In this document: positions 56,054-63,782 of the stretch, in pieces | Numbering within the stretch: the first letter of the stretch is position 1 | How the letters are laid out: each line of letters begins with the position of its first letter | Source of the DNA: Halopseudomonas xiamenensis | GTDB lineage: Bacteria; Pseudomonadota; Gammaproteobacteria; Pseudomonadales; Pseudomonadaceae | NCBI RefSeq assembly: GCF_014219065.1 | Contig: NZ_JACLGO010000013.1 | Coordinates: 1 to 64,000, forward strand | Length of the DNA: 64,000 nucleotides | Direction: 5' to 3' | The notes under the pieces: model-generated | Database searches by the model: none | Seen by the model: the letters and a program-made list of their open reading frames with translations, nothing else | What the model was told of the DNA's origin: nothing | Position numbers and translations under genes: made by a program

Positions 56054-56242
56054 ATGATTGGACATATTCCACTGAGTGCAGACGATCAAGCTGAAGGTCT
56101 TTATTTTGGCAATATGCTGTTGAGAAAGTACTCCAGAAACGTGAGTTTACGGGAAGAGGCAGGTGAAGAACGTTCAATGAGCGTAGCAGAGAAAATAATT
56201 CATATGTTTTTCACGCCAACAGAGACTGGTCGGGTGGCGTGA
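56054..56242 (+). CDS. Small hypothetical protein after the CMD-family gene
   Basis: This 62-codon frame begins directly after the previous stop codon (TAGATG) and ends just before the bidirectional hairpin. It has no hydrophobic stretch and no recognised motif. Translational coupling to the CMD gene is possible, but there is no separate ribosome-binding site and no family match, so it may be non-coding or the remnant of a longer gene. Confidence 0.35.
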   Translation: MIGHIPLSADDQAEGLYFGNMLLRKYSRNVSLREEAGEERSMSVAEKIIHMFFTPTETGRVA

Positions 56243-56260
56243 ATTAGCCTGATCATCCAG

Positions 56261-56300
56261 GCAGTGATCCCACGGCATCAGCAGTGGGATCACTGCAGGT
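56261..56300. terminator. Bidirectional terminator between convergent operons
   Basis: GCAGTGATCCCAC (56261-56273) and GTGGGATCACTGC (56284-56296) form a perfect 13-bp stem with a 10-base loop, followed by AGGTTTTATT on the plus strand. It separates the monooxygenase operon from the carboxylase gene. Confidence 0.85.
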
Positions 56301-56310
56301 TTTATTCAGT

Positions 56311-59300
56311 CTACCAAGTATCAATGAATGGCCGCTTTTTCCCTCGTTTCTGGTTCGGGGTTCTTGCTGCCTGTATGCATTGCATCAGCCATTGACGCGA
56401 GTCTGCCGGGTCAATGACAGCATCGAACTCCAGCGATGCTGCTACGTTGATGGCTTTCCCCTGCTGATAGAACTTGTCGACGAGACGATCGAATAAAAGC
56501 TTTTGTTCGTCAGGGTCAGCGATGGCATCCAGTTCAGCCCTGTAGGCGAGTGTCACTGCTCCTTCAAATCCCATTCCTCCAAACTCGCCAGTCGGCCATG
56601 CTACGGTTGATAGGGGAGCATGGAAGGACCCGCCGGTCATGGCCATGGCACCGAGACCGTAACCTTTGCGGACGATCAAACTGAAAAACGGCACATTCAA
56701 ATTGGCAGCGACCGCAAACATGCGACTGGAATGACGAACGTGCGCAGCTTTCTCGCTGTCAGGGCCGACCATGAAGCCGGGCGTGTCGCAAATACTGAGC
56801 ACCGGCAGATCAAAAGCATCGCAAAGCTGAAGAAAGCGTGCCGCTTTATCTGCGCCATCGGCGTCTATTGCACCACCGAGTACCTTTGGATTATTCGCTA
56901 TGATACCCAGAGGATGACCTTCCATACGTACTAACGCGGTAATCATATTGCTGGCGAATTGCTCACGTAGCTGAATAGCGCTGCCGCAGTCAGCGAGAGT
57001 CTCTATTGCTGACCACATATCGTAGGAGCGCAAGCGGTTCTCGGGTATGGCATATCGCAGTTGACGCTGGTCGTCACACTTCCAGTGGGTAAGCGCCCCC
57101 TGGAAATAGCCAAGCATCTGTTTGGCAATCAGGGTGGCATGGGTTTCGTCTTCTGCAAGATAATCCACCACGCCGTTGTGGGTTTGCAAATTGACCGGGC
57201 CTATATCTTCAGCGGCGAATGTGCCGAGTCCTGCACCTTCTACCATTGCGGGACCCGCCATACCGATATTGGCGTCTTGGGTTGCAATTATGATATCACT
57301 GGAGCCAGCCAGGACAGCATTGCCGGCGAAGCATCGACCACTGACGATACTGATGCGGGGGGCCAGTCCACTCAGCTTGGCGAATTGCCAGAAGCTGGGC
57401 ATATTCAGTCCGGTCGCACGTGTAGCATCATCATCATCCCCTGGCCGGCCTCCACCACCTTCGGCATAGAGAACAACAGGTATTTCCAGCTCAGCGGCAA
57501 TTGTCAGCATACGGGAAAGCTTTTTGTGGCTCATGAGTCCTTGTGTACCGGCCAGGACCGTATAGTCGTATGCAAGTACTAAAGTCCTGGCTTGCTGAGG
57601 ACCGAACTGGCTGCCATTGATTTGACCAATTCCGGCGATCAAGCCATCCGCAGGGGTCGAGTGGGACAACTCTTCTACTGACTGCCGACCACGTCTTGCC
57701 GCGAATGTCAGAGCGCCGTATTCCATAAAGCTGTCGGGGTCACATAGATCATGGAGATTTTCTCGGGCCGTGCGTTTCTGCATGGCATGACGACGTTCCA
57801 CGGCTTGAGAGCGAGCAGAGTCCACAACCCGTGCATGCCGGGCCAGAGCCTCGGCCAGATCCGCTCTGATCGCTTCAAGGTCTGGTGCTTCGCTGCTTGC
57901 GTCCACTGCAAGAGTGTCCAGGGCGGCCGGCTCGATAAGGAAAAGCGTTTGATGTTCGCTGATTGCGGTGCCCGCCGTCGCGGCAAGGCGGCGTATGATA
58001 CCAGCTTCAGATGCATTGATTGTATGCTGCATCTTCATTGACTCAATTACTGCCATCAGCTGTCCGGGCCGGACCGGCTGATCCTGTGCTACACAGAGCT
58101 CCACCAGCAGCCCGCCCATGGGTGCCTTGACGGGAAGCAGGCCTTCCTCCTCACTGAGGTTGGGCTCAATGCCAACTGCTGCGATAGCATCGGCATATTG
58201 AACTGGGTGACAATGCGCTGATGTGGCGACCAGTTGCTCCAAGTGTTCGTCAATGAAACGTGTGTAGACCTGGTGGCTGGCCACATCAGGATGACAAAGC
58301 AGATTCTTGAGAAACTCAATGTTGGTCTGCACACCCTGGACCCGGGTTTGACACAGGGCCCGATAGGCTCGACTGACCAGTCCATCGAAGCTGGTCGCCG
58401 GCGTATGCAGAATCAGTTTCATCAGCAGCGAGTCATAACGTGGATTGCTTGTGTAGCCTGCATAACCGAAGCTATCAATTCTGATGCCGGGGCCTCCAGG
58501 TGGCTCGAATATATCGAGCGTACCGCCTGCTGGCCGGATATTGCCATCCTTTTGCAGCATCTCCATGTTCACTCGTAGTTGCATGGCGTAGCCCAGGGGT
58601 TGTGGAATATTGGGTTGCTGCAGATTCATGCTACGTAGTGTTTCGCCGCTGGCCAAGCGCAACTGAGTCTGAACAAGATCAATACCAGTCACTGCTTCGG
58701 TAATGGTATGTTCCACCTGGAGGCGAGGGTTTGCCTCGATAAAGAAAAAGCGATCAGTGCACGAATCCAACAGGAATTCAAATGTGCTCAGGCTATTCAG
58801 TTGTACAGTATTGGCCAGAGCGAGCGCTGCTTCGATCATGGCGTTCCGCAGACAGGGGCGCAGAGTCGGGCTGGGTGCGACTTCCACCACTTTCTGGTGC
58901 TTGCGTTGTAGGCTGCACTCTCTCTCCCATAAGTGGACTACCTCTGAGCCGTCGCCAACAATCTGTATCTCGAGGTGCCGGGCTTGAGGAATCATTTCCT
59001 CTATATACAGATCGCCATTACCGAAGGCAGAAAGAGCCTCGGTCCTGCATTGCTGAAAAGCATCTTCCAGGTCGTCGATGTGCTGGACGATACGCATACC
59101 GCGCCCGCCCCCACCTGCAACTGCTTTGAGTAGAGCAGGGCTTGAATGGGGAAGATGTGAAAGAAACTCTCTGGCTTGTCGCAAGTCGGTACTGGCATCA
59201 AGTCCTGGAATAACCGGAACGCCACACTGCTTGGCCAGCACCCTGGCGCTGGCTTTGTTACCCAGACGTTGAAGTACGTCTGGGTTGGGCCCTACAAAGG

Positions 59301-59598
59301 TTATGCCTGCTGTTGCACATAGTCTGGCGAACTCTGCTTGCTCACTAAGAAAGCCGTAACCTGGGTGGATGGCATCGCAGCCGTGCTGCTGTGCGAGTTC
59401 TACTATTTGTGTGGCATCAAGATAGGCCGCGACGCCAGTGCCCTCAAGCATGACACTCTGATCAGCGATTCGAATATGCAGCGATTGTGCATCGTCCGCC
59501 GGAAAGACTGCCAGACTGGCTATGCCAAGGTCTGCGGCGGCGCGTGCGATACGGATGGCTATCTCGCCTCGATTGGCAATAAGAAGCTTGTTAATCAT
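56311..59598 (-). CDS. Single-chain biotin-dependent acyl-CoA carboxylase
   Basis: This protein of 1095 residues carries all activities in one chain. The biotin carboxylase covers about 1-450 (LIANRGEIAIRIARAA, GGGGRGMRIV, EANPRLQVEHT). The biotinyl domain has ESMKM (Lys522). The carboxyltransferase covers about 600-1080 (AEGGGGRPGDDDD, ICDTPGFMVGPDSEKAA). Size and domain set resemble single-chain long-chain-type acyl-CoA carboxylases. Carboxylation is a known way around methyl branches that block beta-oxidation (geranyl-CoA, methylcrotonyl-CoA), which suits gem-dimethyl camphor intermediates. The substrate is unproven. A minus-strand terminator separates it from the crotonase gene upstream, so it is probably partly independently expressed. 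Confidence 0.88.
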   Translation of the reverse strand: MINKLLIANRGEIAIRIARAAADLGIASLAVFPADDAQSLHIRIADQSVMLEGTGVAAYLDATQIVELAQQHGCDAIHPGYGFLSEQAEFARLCATAGITFVGPNPDVLQRLGNKASARVLAKQCGVPVIPGLDASTDLRQAREFLSHLPHSSPALLKAVAGGGGRGMRIVQHIDDLEDAFQQCRTEALSAFGNGDLYIEEMIPQARHLEIQIVGDGSEVVHLWERECSLQRKHQKVVEVAPSPTLRPCLRNAMIEAALALANTVQLNSLSTFEFLLDSCTDRFFFIEANPRLQVEHTITEAVTGIDLVQTQLRLASGETLRSMNLQQPNIPQPLGYAMQLRVNMEMLQKDGNIRPAGGTLDIFEPPGGPGIRIDSFGYAGYTSNPRYDSLLMKLILHTPATSFDGLVSRAYRALCQTRVQGVQTNIEFLKNLLCHPDVASHQVYTRFIDEHLEQLVATSAHCHPVQYADAIAAVGIEPNLSEEEGLLPVKAPMGGLLVELCVAQDQPVRPGQLMAVIESMKMQHTINASEAGIIRRLAATAGTAISEHQTLFLIEPAALDTLAVDASSEAPDLEAIRADLAEALARHARVVDSARSQAVERRHAMQKRTARENLHDLCDPDSFMEYGALTFAARRGRQSVEELSHSTPADGLIAGIGQINGSQFGPQQARTLVLAYDYTVLAGTQGLMSHKKLSRMLTIAAELEIPVVLYAEGGGGRPGDDDDATRATGLNMPSFWQFAKLSGLAPRISIVSGRCFAGNAVLAGSSDIIIATQDANIGMAGPAMVEGAGLGTFAAEDIGPVNLQTHNGVVDYLAEDETHATLIAKQMLGYFQGALTHWKCDDQRQLRYAIPENRLRSYDMWSAIETLADCGSAIQLREQFASNMITALVRMEGHPLGIIANNPKVLGGAIDADGADKAARFLQLCDAFDLPVLSICDTPGFMVGPDSEKAAHVRHSSRMFAVAANLNVPFFSLIVRKGYGLGAMAMTGGSFHAPLSTVAWPTGEFGGMGFEGAVTLAYRAELDAIADPDEQKLLFDRLVDKFYQQGKAINVAASLEFDAVIDPADSRQWLMQCIQAARTPNQKRGKKRPFIDTW

Positions 59599-59620
59599 GT
59601 GTTGGCCCCTGTCTGGATAT

Positions 59621-59650
59621 AAAAAAGGCCGGGCGCTTCTGCACCCGGCC
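59621..59650 (-). terminator. Intrinsic terminator between crotonase 1 and the carboxylase
   Basis: Read on the minus strand, GGCCGGGTGC pairs with GCGCCCGGCC (one mismatch) around AGAA, followed by T6. It lies 20 bases after the crotonase stop and ends 23 bases before the carboxylase start, so it may attenuate rather than fully stop transcription. Confidence 0.8.
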
Positions 59651-59670
59651 TCAGATACTGCAAATCCTGA

Positions 59671-60441
59671 TCAGCGACCTTTCCATTCCGCCTTGCGCTT
59701 TTCAACAAAGGCGTTACGGCCCTCCAATACATCTTCGCTGGATGCGTATTCCTCGATCGGTTCGAAACGAGTGGCGAGAGCCACCTCCAGAGGGTAGTCC
59801 AACCGGCTCATGGCTGCATCCTTGGCTGCCTGGTTTGCCAAGGGAGAGGCTGCTGCTATTTTTTCAGCCCAACTGAGTGCGGCTTCTGCAAGCTTGGGAT
59901 ACTCGACGACCTCGTTCACCAGTCCATAAGAGAAGGCGTCCTGGGCGCTCATCCGATCACCGGTCAGAATCATCCCCATAGCAATACGTTGTGGCAACTG
60001 GCGTACGGCGCGATGAACTACACCACACTCACCAATAATTCCAGCTTTGGTTTCGGGCAAGCCAAACTGCGCATTGTCTGCGGCAACAATAATGTCTGCA
60101 CACAGGGCCAGCTCGAACCCACCACCCAGCGCATAGCCTTGAACTGCAGCTACCAGTGGCTTTTTCAGTTTTACCAAGGGGCCGCCAATACCGGTAAGTC
60201 CACCGCCAACGCCCATGCGTGATGTGCGCTCAGTACCGCCGCTGATATCACCACCGACGCAGAATGCGCGTTCTCCTTCAGCTGAGAGGACGGCTACCCA
60301 GATTTTCGGGTTGCGGTTGATTTCCTGCCATGCCTCATAAAGCGCTTGGTCCATCTCACCATTAATGGCATTCAGAGACTTGGGTCGGTTCAGACGTACA
60401 TGGGCAATATGGCCCTCAACATAAAAGTCTATGTTCGACAT
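59671..60441 (-). CDS. Enoyl-CoA hydratase/isomerase (crotonase)
   Basis: This protein of 256 residues belongs to the crotonase superfamily: VRLNRPKSLNAIN, FCVGGDISGG (oxyanion hole), YALGGGFELALCADIIVAA and FGLPETKAGIIGECG. Both acid/base glutamates (GFEL and PETK positions) are conserved, so true hydratase activity is likely. AGGAACAC precedes the start. It is the third gene of the minus-strand operon led by the NTF2-like gene at 61785. Confidence 0.87.
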   Translation of the reverse strand: MSNIDFYVEGHIAHVRLNRPKSLNAINGEMDQALYEAWQEINRNPKIWVAVLSAEGERAFCVGGDISGGTERTSRMGVGGGLTGIGGPLVKLKKPLVAAVQGYALGGGFELALCADIIVAADNAQFGLPETKAGIIGECGVVHRAVRQLPQRIAMGMILTGDRMSAQDAFSYGLVNEVVEYPKLAEAALSWAEKIAAASPLANQAAKDAAMSRLDYPLEVALATRFEPIEEYASSEDVLEGRNAFVEKRKAEWKGR

Positions 60442-60455
60442 GGCTTGTGTTCCTG

Positions 60456-61322
60456 TTATTCCGGTGTTTTTGTCATGGGTGTCAAGGGAGTAGTGGGAGC
60501 TGAACGATACAGTTTGATGGTTTCTTTTAGCCCCAAATCGGCTAGTTTCTGCTTCATATCCAGCACCGACGGTGCCAGATGGAGCAAGGCATCCATTTCT
60601 GCAACCGCAGCGCCAGCCGAACGGAAGCCCATGGCTTCGGCTGCACGGTTGATCGAGAGCTTTTTGATGCGCAATACATCGGGAGGAGTCAGAGCGATGC
60701 GCTCAGCCAATCCTTCAACGCAGTCAATGAGTTGATTTGGAGTCACGCTGTGATTTGCCCAGCCCCACTCGACGGCAGTCTTGCCATCGATGCTGTTGCC
60801 AGCAACGAAAGCCATTTCCTTGGCGCGTTTCGGGCCCACCAACGGTACCCAAAGAGGCGCAATATATCCGCCTCCCATAGGAATAGTGGGCTCGCCAATC
60901 CTGGCATCATCCGTTACCACGGTAATGTCTGCATGTACGCACATTTGCGTGGCACCAGCCAGACAGTACCCATGAACGGCAGCAATGATGGGTTTTGGGT
61001 GATCCCACATTGCAAGGTAGCGATCCACATTACGGCGCAGGCGAGCGTGGTCGGCAATTGGATCAGCAGCCAGGCTGCCGTAGGTGCCCGCCTTGCCCAC
61101 TTGGCCGATGTCGTAGCCAGCAGAGAAGCCGCGACCTTCGCCACGTATGCCGATGACCGAGCCGCCTTCATGTATCAGGCATTGCAGGGCGTCAGAAAAC
61201 TCATCAAGCAGTTCATTGGATAGGGCATTAGCACTTTCAGGCCGGTTGAGAACCAGCCAAGAAATCGGCCCACGATGCTCAATGCGAATATGTTCGTACG
61301 TATGCGGGGACGCGGCGCTCAT
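60456..61322 (-). CDS. Atypical crotonase-superfamily protein
   Basis: This protein of 288 residues has the crotonase fold (WLVLNRPESANALS, FSAGYDIGQ, GYCLAGATQMCVHADITVV). The first catalytic Glu is Gln (ATQM) and the second position reads GEPTIPMGG without a matching Glu. A simple hydratase mechanism is therefore doubtful. The superfamily also contains isomerases, C-C hydrolases (such as 6-oxocamphor hydrolase) and decarboxylases, and one of these reactions is possible. It starts one base after the NTF2-like gene's stop and lies 14 bases before crotonase 1. Confidence 0.8.
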   Translation of the reverse strand: MSAASPHTYEHIRIEHRGPISWLVLNRPESANALSNELLDEFSDALQCLIHEGGSVIGIRGEGRGFSAGYDIGQVGKAGTYGSLAADPIADHARLRRNVDRYLAMWDHPKPIIAAVHGYCLAGATQMCVHADITVVTDDARIGEPTIPMGGGYIAPLWVPLVGPKRAKEMAFVAGNSIDGKTAVEWGWANHSVTPNQLIDCVEGLAERIALTPPDVLRIKKLSINRAAEAMGFRSAGAAVAEMDALLHLAPSVLDMKQKLADLGLKETIKLYRSAPTTPLTPMTKTPE

Positions 61323-61323
61323 C

Positions 61324-61785
61324 TCAAACCCGCCCTATCGGCAAGGTTTTCTTGACATGGAAATCCTGATCGCCGGTAACGCGTAACTCGCGACGTTTGA
61401 ATTGCCATTGGCCATTTATCTGCACGATCACATCGTGATACTGGCCCCACACATGGCTATCGGGCATGTCACGGTTATAGCGATGCCAGGCGTACAGAAT
61501 TGAACGTACGCTGGCCTCATTCGGCCCCGTGAAGTCGACGACAATATTCGATACATGGTGACTGGTGGCTTTGAAAAAGCTGCCTACTCCTTCCAGAGTC
61601 TTGGCATAGGCTTCTCGGCCCTGTGCCCCAAAACCGCCTGGCCCGTAGATTACTTCGCAGTCTTCAGTAAACAAAGCGGCAAGCTCGGATGTCTGGTTCA
61701 TGTCCAGGTGAAACGCGTAGGTAAACAGCAGGCGCTCAATGGCTTGGGTATCAAGGATTTGTTGCAGTTGGTTTTGTTGTGTCAT
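61324..61785 (-). CDS. SnoaL/NTF2-like protein
   Basis: This protein of 153 residues has QQILDTQAIERLLFTYAFHLDMNQTSELAALFTEDCEVIYG, the same pocket architecture as the other three NTF2-like proteins of the island. ATG 61785 has AAAGGAGAAAG at ideal distance. An ATG six codons earlier overlaps the operator. It heads the minus-strand operon with both crotonases. The palindrome at 61800-61815 lies directly next to the ribosome-binding site, so a bound regulator would block transcription. The reaction is unknown. Confidence 0.82.
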   Translation of the reverse strand: MTQQNQLQQILDTQAIERLLFTYAFHLDMNQTSELAALFTEDCEVIYGPGGFGAQGREAYAKTLEGVGSFFKATSHHVSNIVVDFTGPNEASVRSILYAWHRYNRDMPDSHVWGQYHDVIVQINGQWQFKRRELRVTGDQDFHVKKTLPIGRV

Positions 61786-61799
61786 GGCTTTCTCCTTTG

Positions 61800-61815
61800 T
61801 CAACGTAATAGTTGA
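61800..61815. promoter_or_regulatory. TCAAC-N6-GTTGA palindrome (site 5)
   Basis: TCAACGTAATAGTTGA lies immediately upstream of the NTF2-like gene's ribosome-binding site. A degenerate relative (TCAACGCCGGTGTGAA) follows at 61833-61848. Confidence 0.75.
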
Positions 61816-61900
61816 CTAGGTGTGCATATTTGTCAACGCCGGTGTGAATTTTTATTGGCGAGGGGGCTGGCTTAGAAGGGGACGCCAATTTTTGCCCAAA

Positions 61901-61916
61901 TCAACGCAGTGGTTGA
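61901..61916. promoter_or_regulatory. TCAAC-N6-GTTGA palindrome (site 6)
   Basis: TCAACGCAGTGGTTGA lies in the divergent promoter region between the crotonase operon and the DUF1302 gene. Confidence 0.75.
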
Positions 61917-61941
61917 CAGATGGCGATGTCGAGTGCTTATA

Positions 61942-61957
61942 TCAACGCTGAGGTTGA
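61942..61957. promoter_or_regulatory. TCAAC-N6-GTTGA palindrome (site 7)
   Basis: TCAACGCTGAGGTTGA lies 41 bases from site 6 (start to start, close to four helical turns) and 102 bases before the DUF1302 start. The even phasing favours cooperative binding. Confidence 0.75.
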
Positions 61958-62059
61958 AAAAAAGGTGTTCAGATGAAACAGGTGCATGGATGTGAATACG
62001 CATTCAAACACCGTTTGGCTTGCTGTCTAACAGCAAACACTAATGGGCTGGAGAATCTA

Positions 62060-63700
62060 ATGAAAATAAGAAAAAAACAACGGAATAGGCTTGGCACCCG
62101 CCGGTTTGGTCGCACGACACTGGCAGCATCAGTTGCGCTGGCAACAGTTTTCAGTTCCTGCGCTGCACAGGCGCTGACCCTGAGGTCAGATAATGATTGG
62201 CATATCAACTTCGACACATCTCTGCAGTGGCTTGTAGGGGTACGGGCAGAGTCACGTGATTCGCGTATCGCCAATGACCCTCTGCACCACTCAGCCAACT
62301 ATAAATTCGATCGTGGAGACCTGGTCACTAACCGTGTTCAGGGTATGTTCGAGCTTACGGGCGTGTATCAGAATCGGATGGGCTTCCGAGCTTCGGTCAA
62401 CGCCTGGAATGATTTTGCTTACGATGATGATGTAGAGGTCAGACCCGGCTACGTATCCAATTATCGCGGTGGAAAGTACAGTAGCCACACGAAGAAATAC
62501 CATATCCGCGGGGCTGAGCTAGGCGATGCGTTTGTGTTCAGCAACTTCGATATAGGTGATCGTGCCGCGTCAGTGCGTCTTGGGCGTTTCAGCCAGCAAT
62601 GGGGTAATGGAATATTTTTCGGTTACTCCTCGATTTCCTTTGGCCAGCATCCCATGGACTTCATCAAAGGCTTTTCTCAGCCGGGATCATCTATCAAAGA
62701 GCTGGTTTTGCCGCGCACCCAGGTATATGGAAGCCTGGAGCTGAACGATGAGTGGTCTATTGCTGCACAATACTTTCTTGAGTGGCGGCCTAACCGCTTT
62801 CCGGAGTCCGGTACCTATCTGGCGCCCGGTGATGTGCTTTTCGAGGGCCCCAACGATGGTGGGTTAGTTGTTCCTGGAGGGCTGTTGGGTAAAAGCGATG
62901 ATCCTGATCACATCAACGATAACTTCGGTATTCGGCTAGACTGGTCTCCACAATGGGCGGGGGGCGACCGCTTTGGTTTCTACTATCGTCAGTTTGATGA
63001 ACCAGAACCCGTTGCGACATTGAACTATCCGCAAGTTGAGCTCAAGTACGCCGATAAAACCAAGATGTACGCGATGTCGTACGAAACGGCTATCGGTGGA
63101 GCCAGTCTGGGTTTTGAGGTCAACTACCGGAAGGATACGGCTTTGGCCTCGGCTTTTCCGACCAGAGTCGCCAAAGGCGATTTGATCAACGTCATTGCTA
63201 ATACAATGATCAACTTCTCAGGGAATACCTTGTGGGACGCTGCCATGTTCCTGGGTGAGGTTACCTATACGCACCTTGAAAAGGTTCACGACAAAGATCT
63301 TTACAATGGTGAAGGCTATGCCTGCGCAGCCACCAATAGAGTAGGCTGTGGTACCGACGATGCTGTCGCCATAGCCTTTCTGTTTGAGCCGTCTTGGCTG
63401 CAGGTCTTCCCCTCCGTGGATATCAGTCTACCGATTTCGTTCCAGTACGGAATCAATGGCACGCCTGCCTACGCTGCTGGCGGGTTTTATGCGGAGGATT
63501 CAATTATTGCTTCTATAGGCGTAAAAGCCGCGTATGCACAGAAGCACTATTTCGCTCTGCAATACCAGGATTACCACTGGAATCCAGATGGCCGAGTAGT
63601 AGGTGGTGGTCCCGCGGGTGATACCTATGCAGGCGGCAATGGCCCTTATGCGCTGAATGACAAGGGGTGGGTCTCGCTGTCTTATAACACCTCTTTCTGA
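62060..63700 (+). CDS. DUF1302 outer-membrane-associated protein
   Basis: This protein of about 546 residues starts at 62060, after GGAGA. A signal peptide (TTLAASVALATVFSSCAAQA) is followed by alternating, aromatic-rich beta-strand sequence ending WVSLSYNTSF, an outer-membrane barrel type terminus. DUF1302 and DUF1329 proteins are usually encoded together near genes for breakdown of hydrophobic compounds (steroids, terpenoids, esters) and may help their passage across the outer membrane. Four operator-like palindromes or relatives precede it, so it should be co-regulated with the pathway. An upstream in-frame ATG at 61973 would displace the signal peptide and is rejected. Confidence 0.87.
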   Translation: MKIRKKQRNRLGTRRFGRTTLAASVALATVFSSCAAQALTLRSDNDWHINFDTSLQWLVGVRAESRDSRIANDPLHHSANYKFDRGDLVTNRVQGMFELTGVYQNRMGFRASVNAWNDFAYDDDVEVRPGYVSNYRGGKYSSHTKKYHIRGAELGDAFVFSNFDIGDRAASVRLGRFSQQWGNGIFFGYSSISFGQHPMDFIKGFSQPGSSIKELVLPRTQVYGSLELNDEWSIAAQYFLEWRPNRFPESGTYLAPGDVLFEGPNDGGLVVPGGLLGKSDDPDHINDNFGIRLDWSPQWAGGDRFGFYYRQFDEPEPVATLNYPQVELKYADKTKMYAMSYETAIGGASLGFEVNYRKDTALASAFPTRVAKGDLINVIANTMINFSGNTLWDAAMFLGEVTYTHLEKVHDKDLYNGEGYACAATNRVGCGTDDAVAIAFLFEPSWLQVFPSVDISLPISFQYGINGTPAYAAGGFYAEDSIIASIGVKAAYAQKHYFALQYQDYHWNPDGRVVGGGPAGDTYAGGNGPYALNDKGWVSLSYNTSF

Positions 63701-63782
63701 TGAGGGAAGGCAAAGGCTAAGTATTGCTAAGATAACGTATAAATAGAAAATATTTCCTATAATTACAAGAAGGAAAGCAGTC

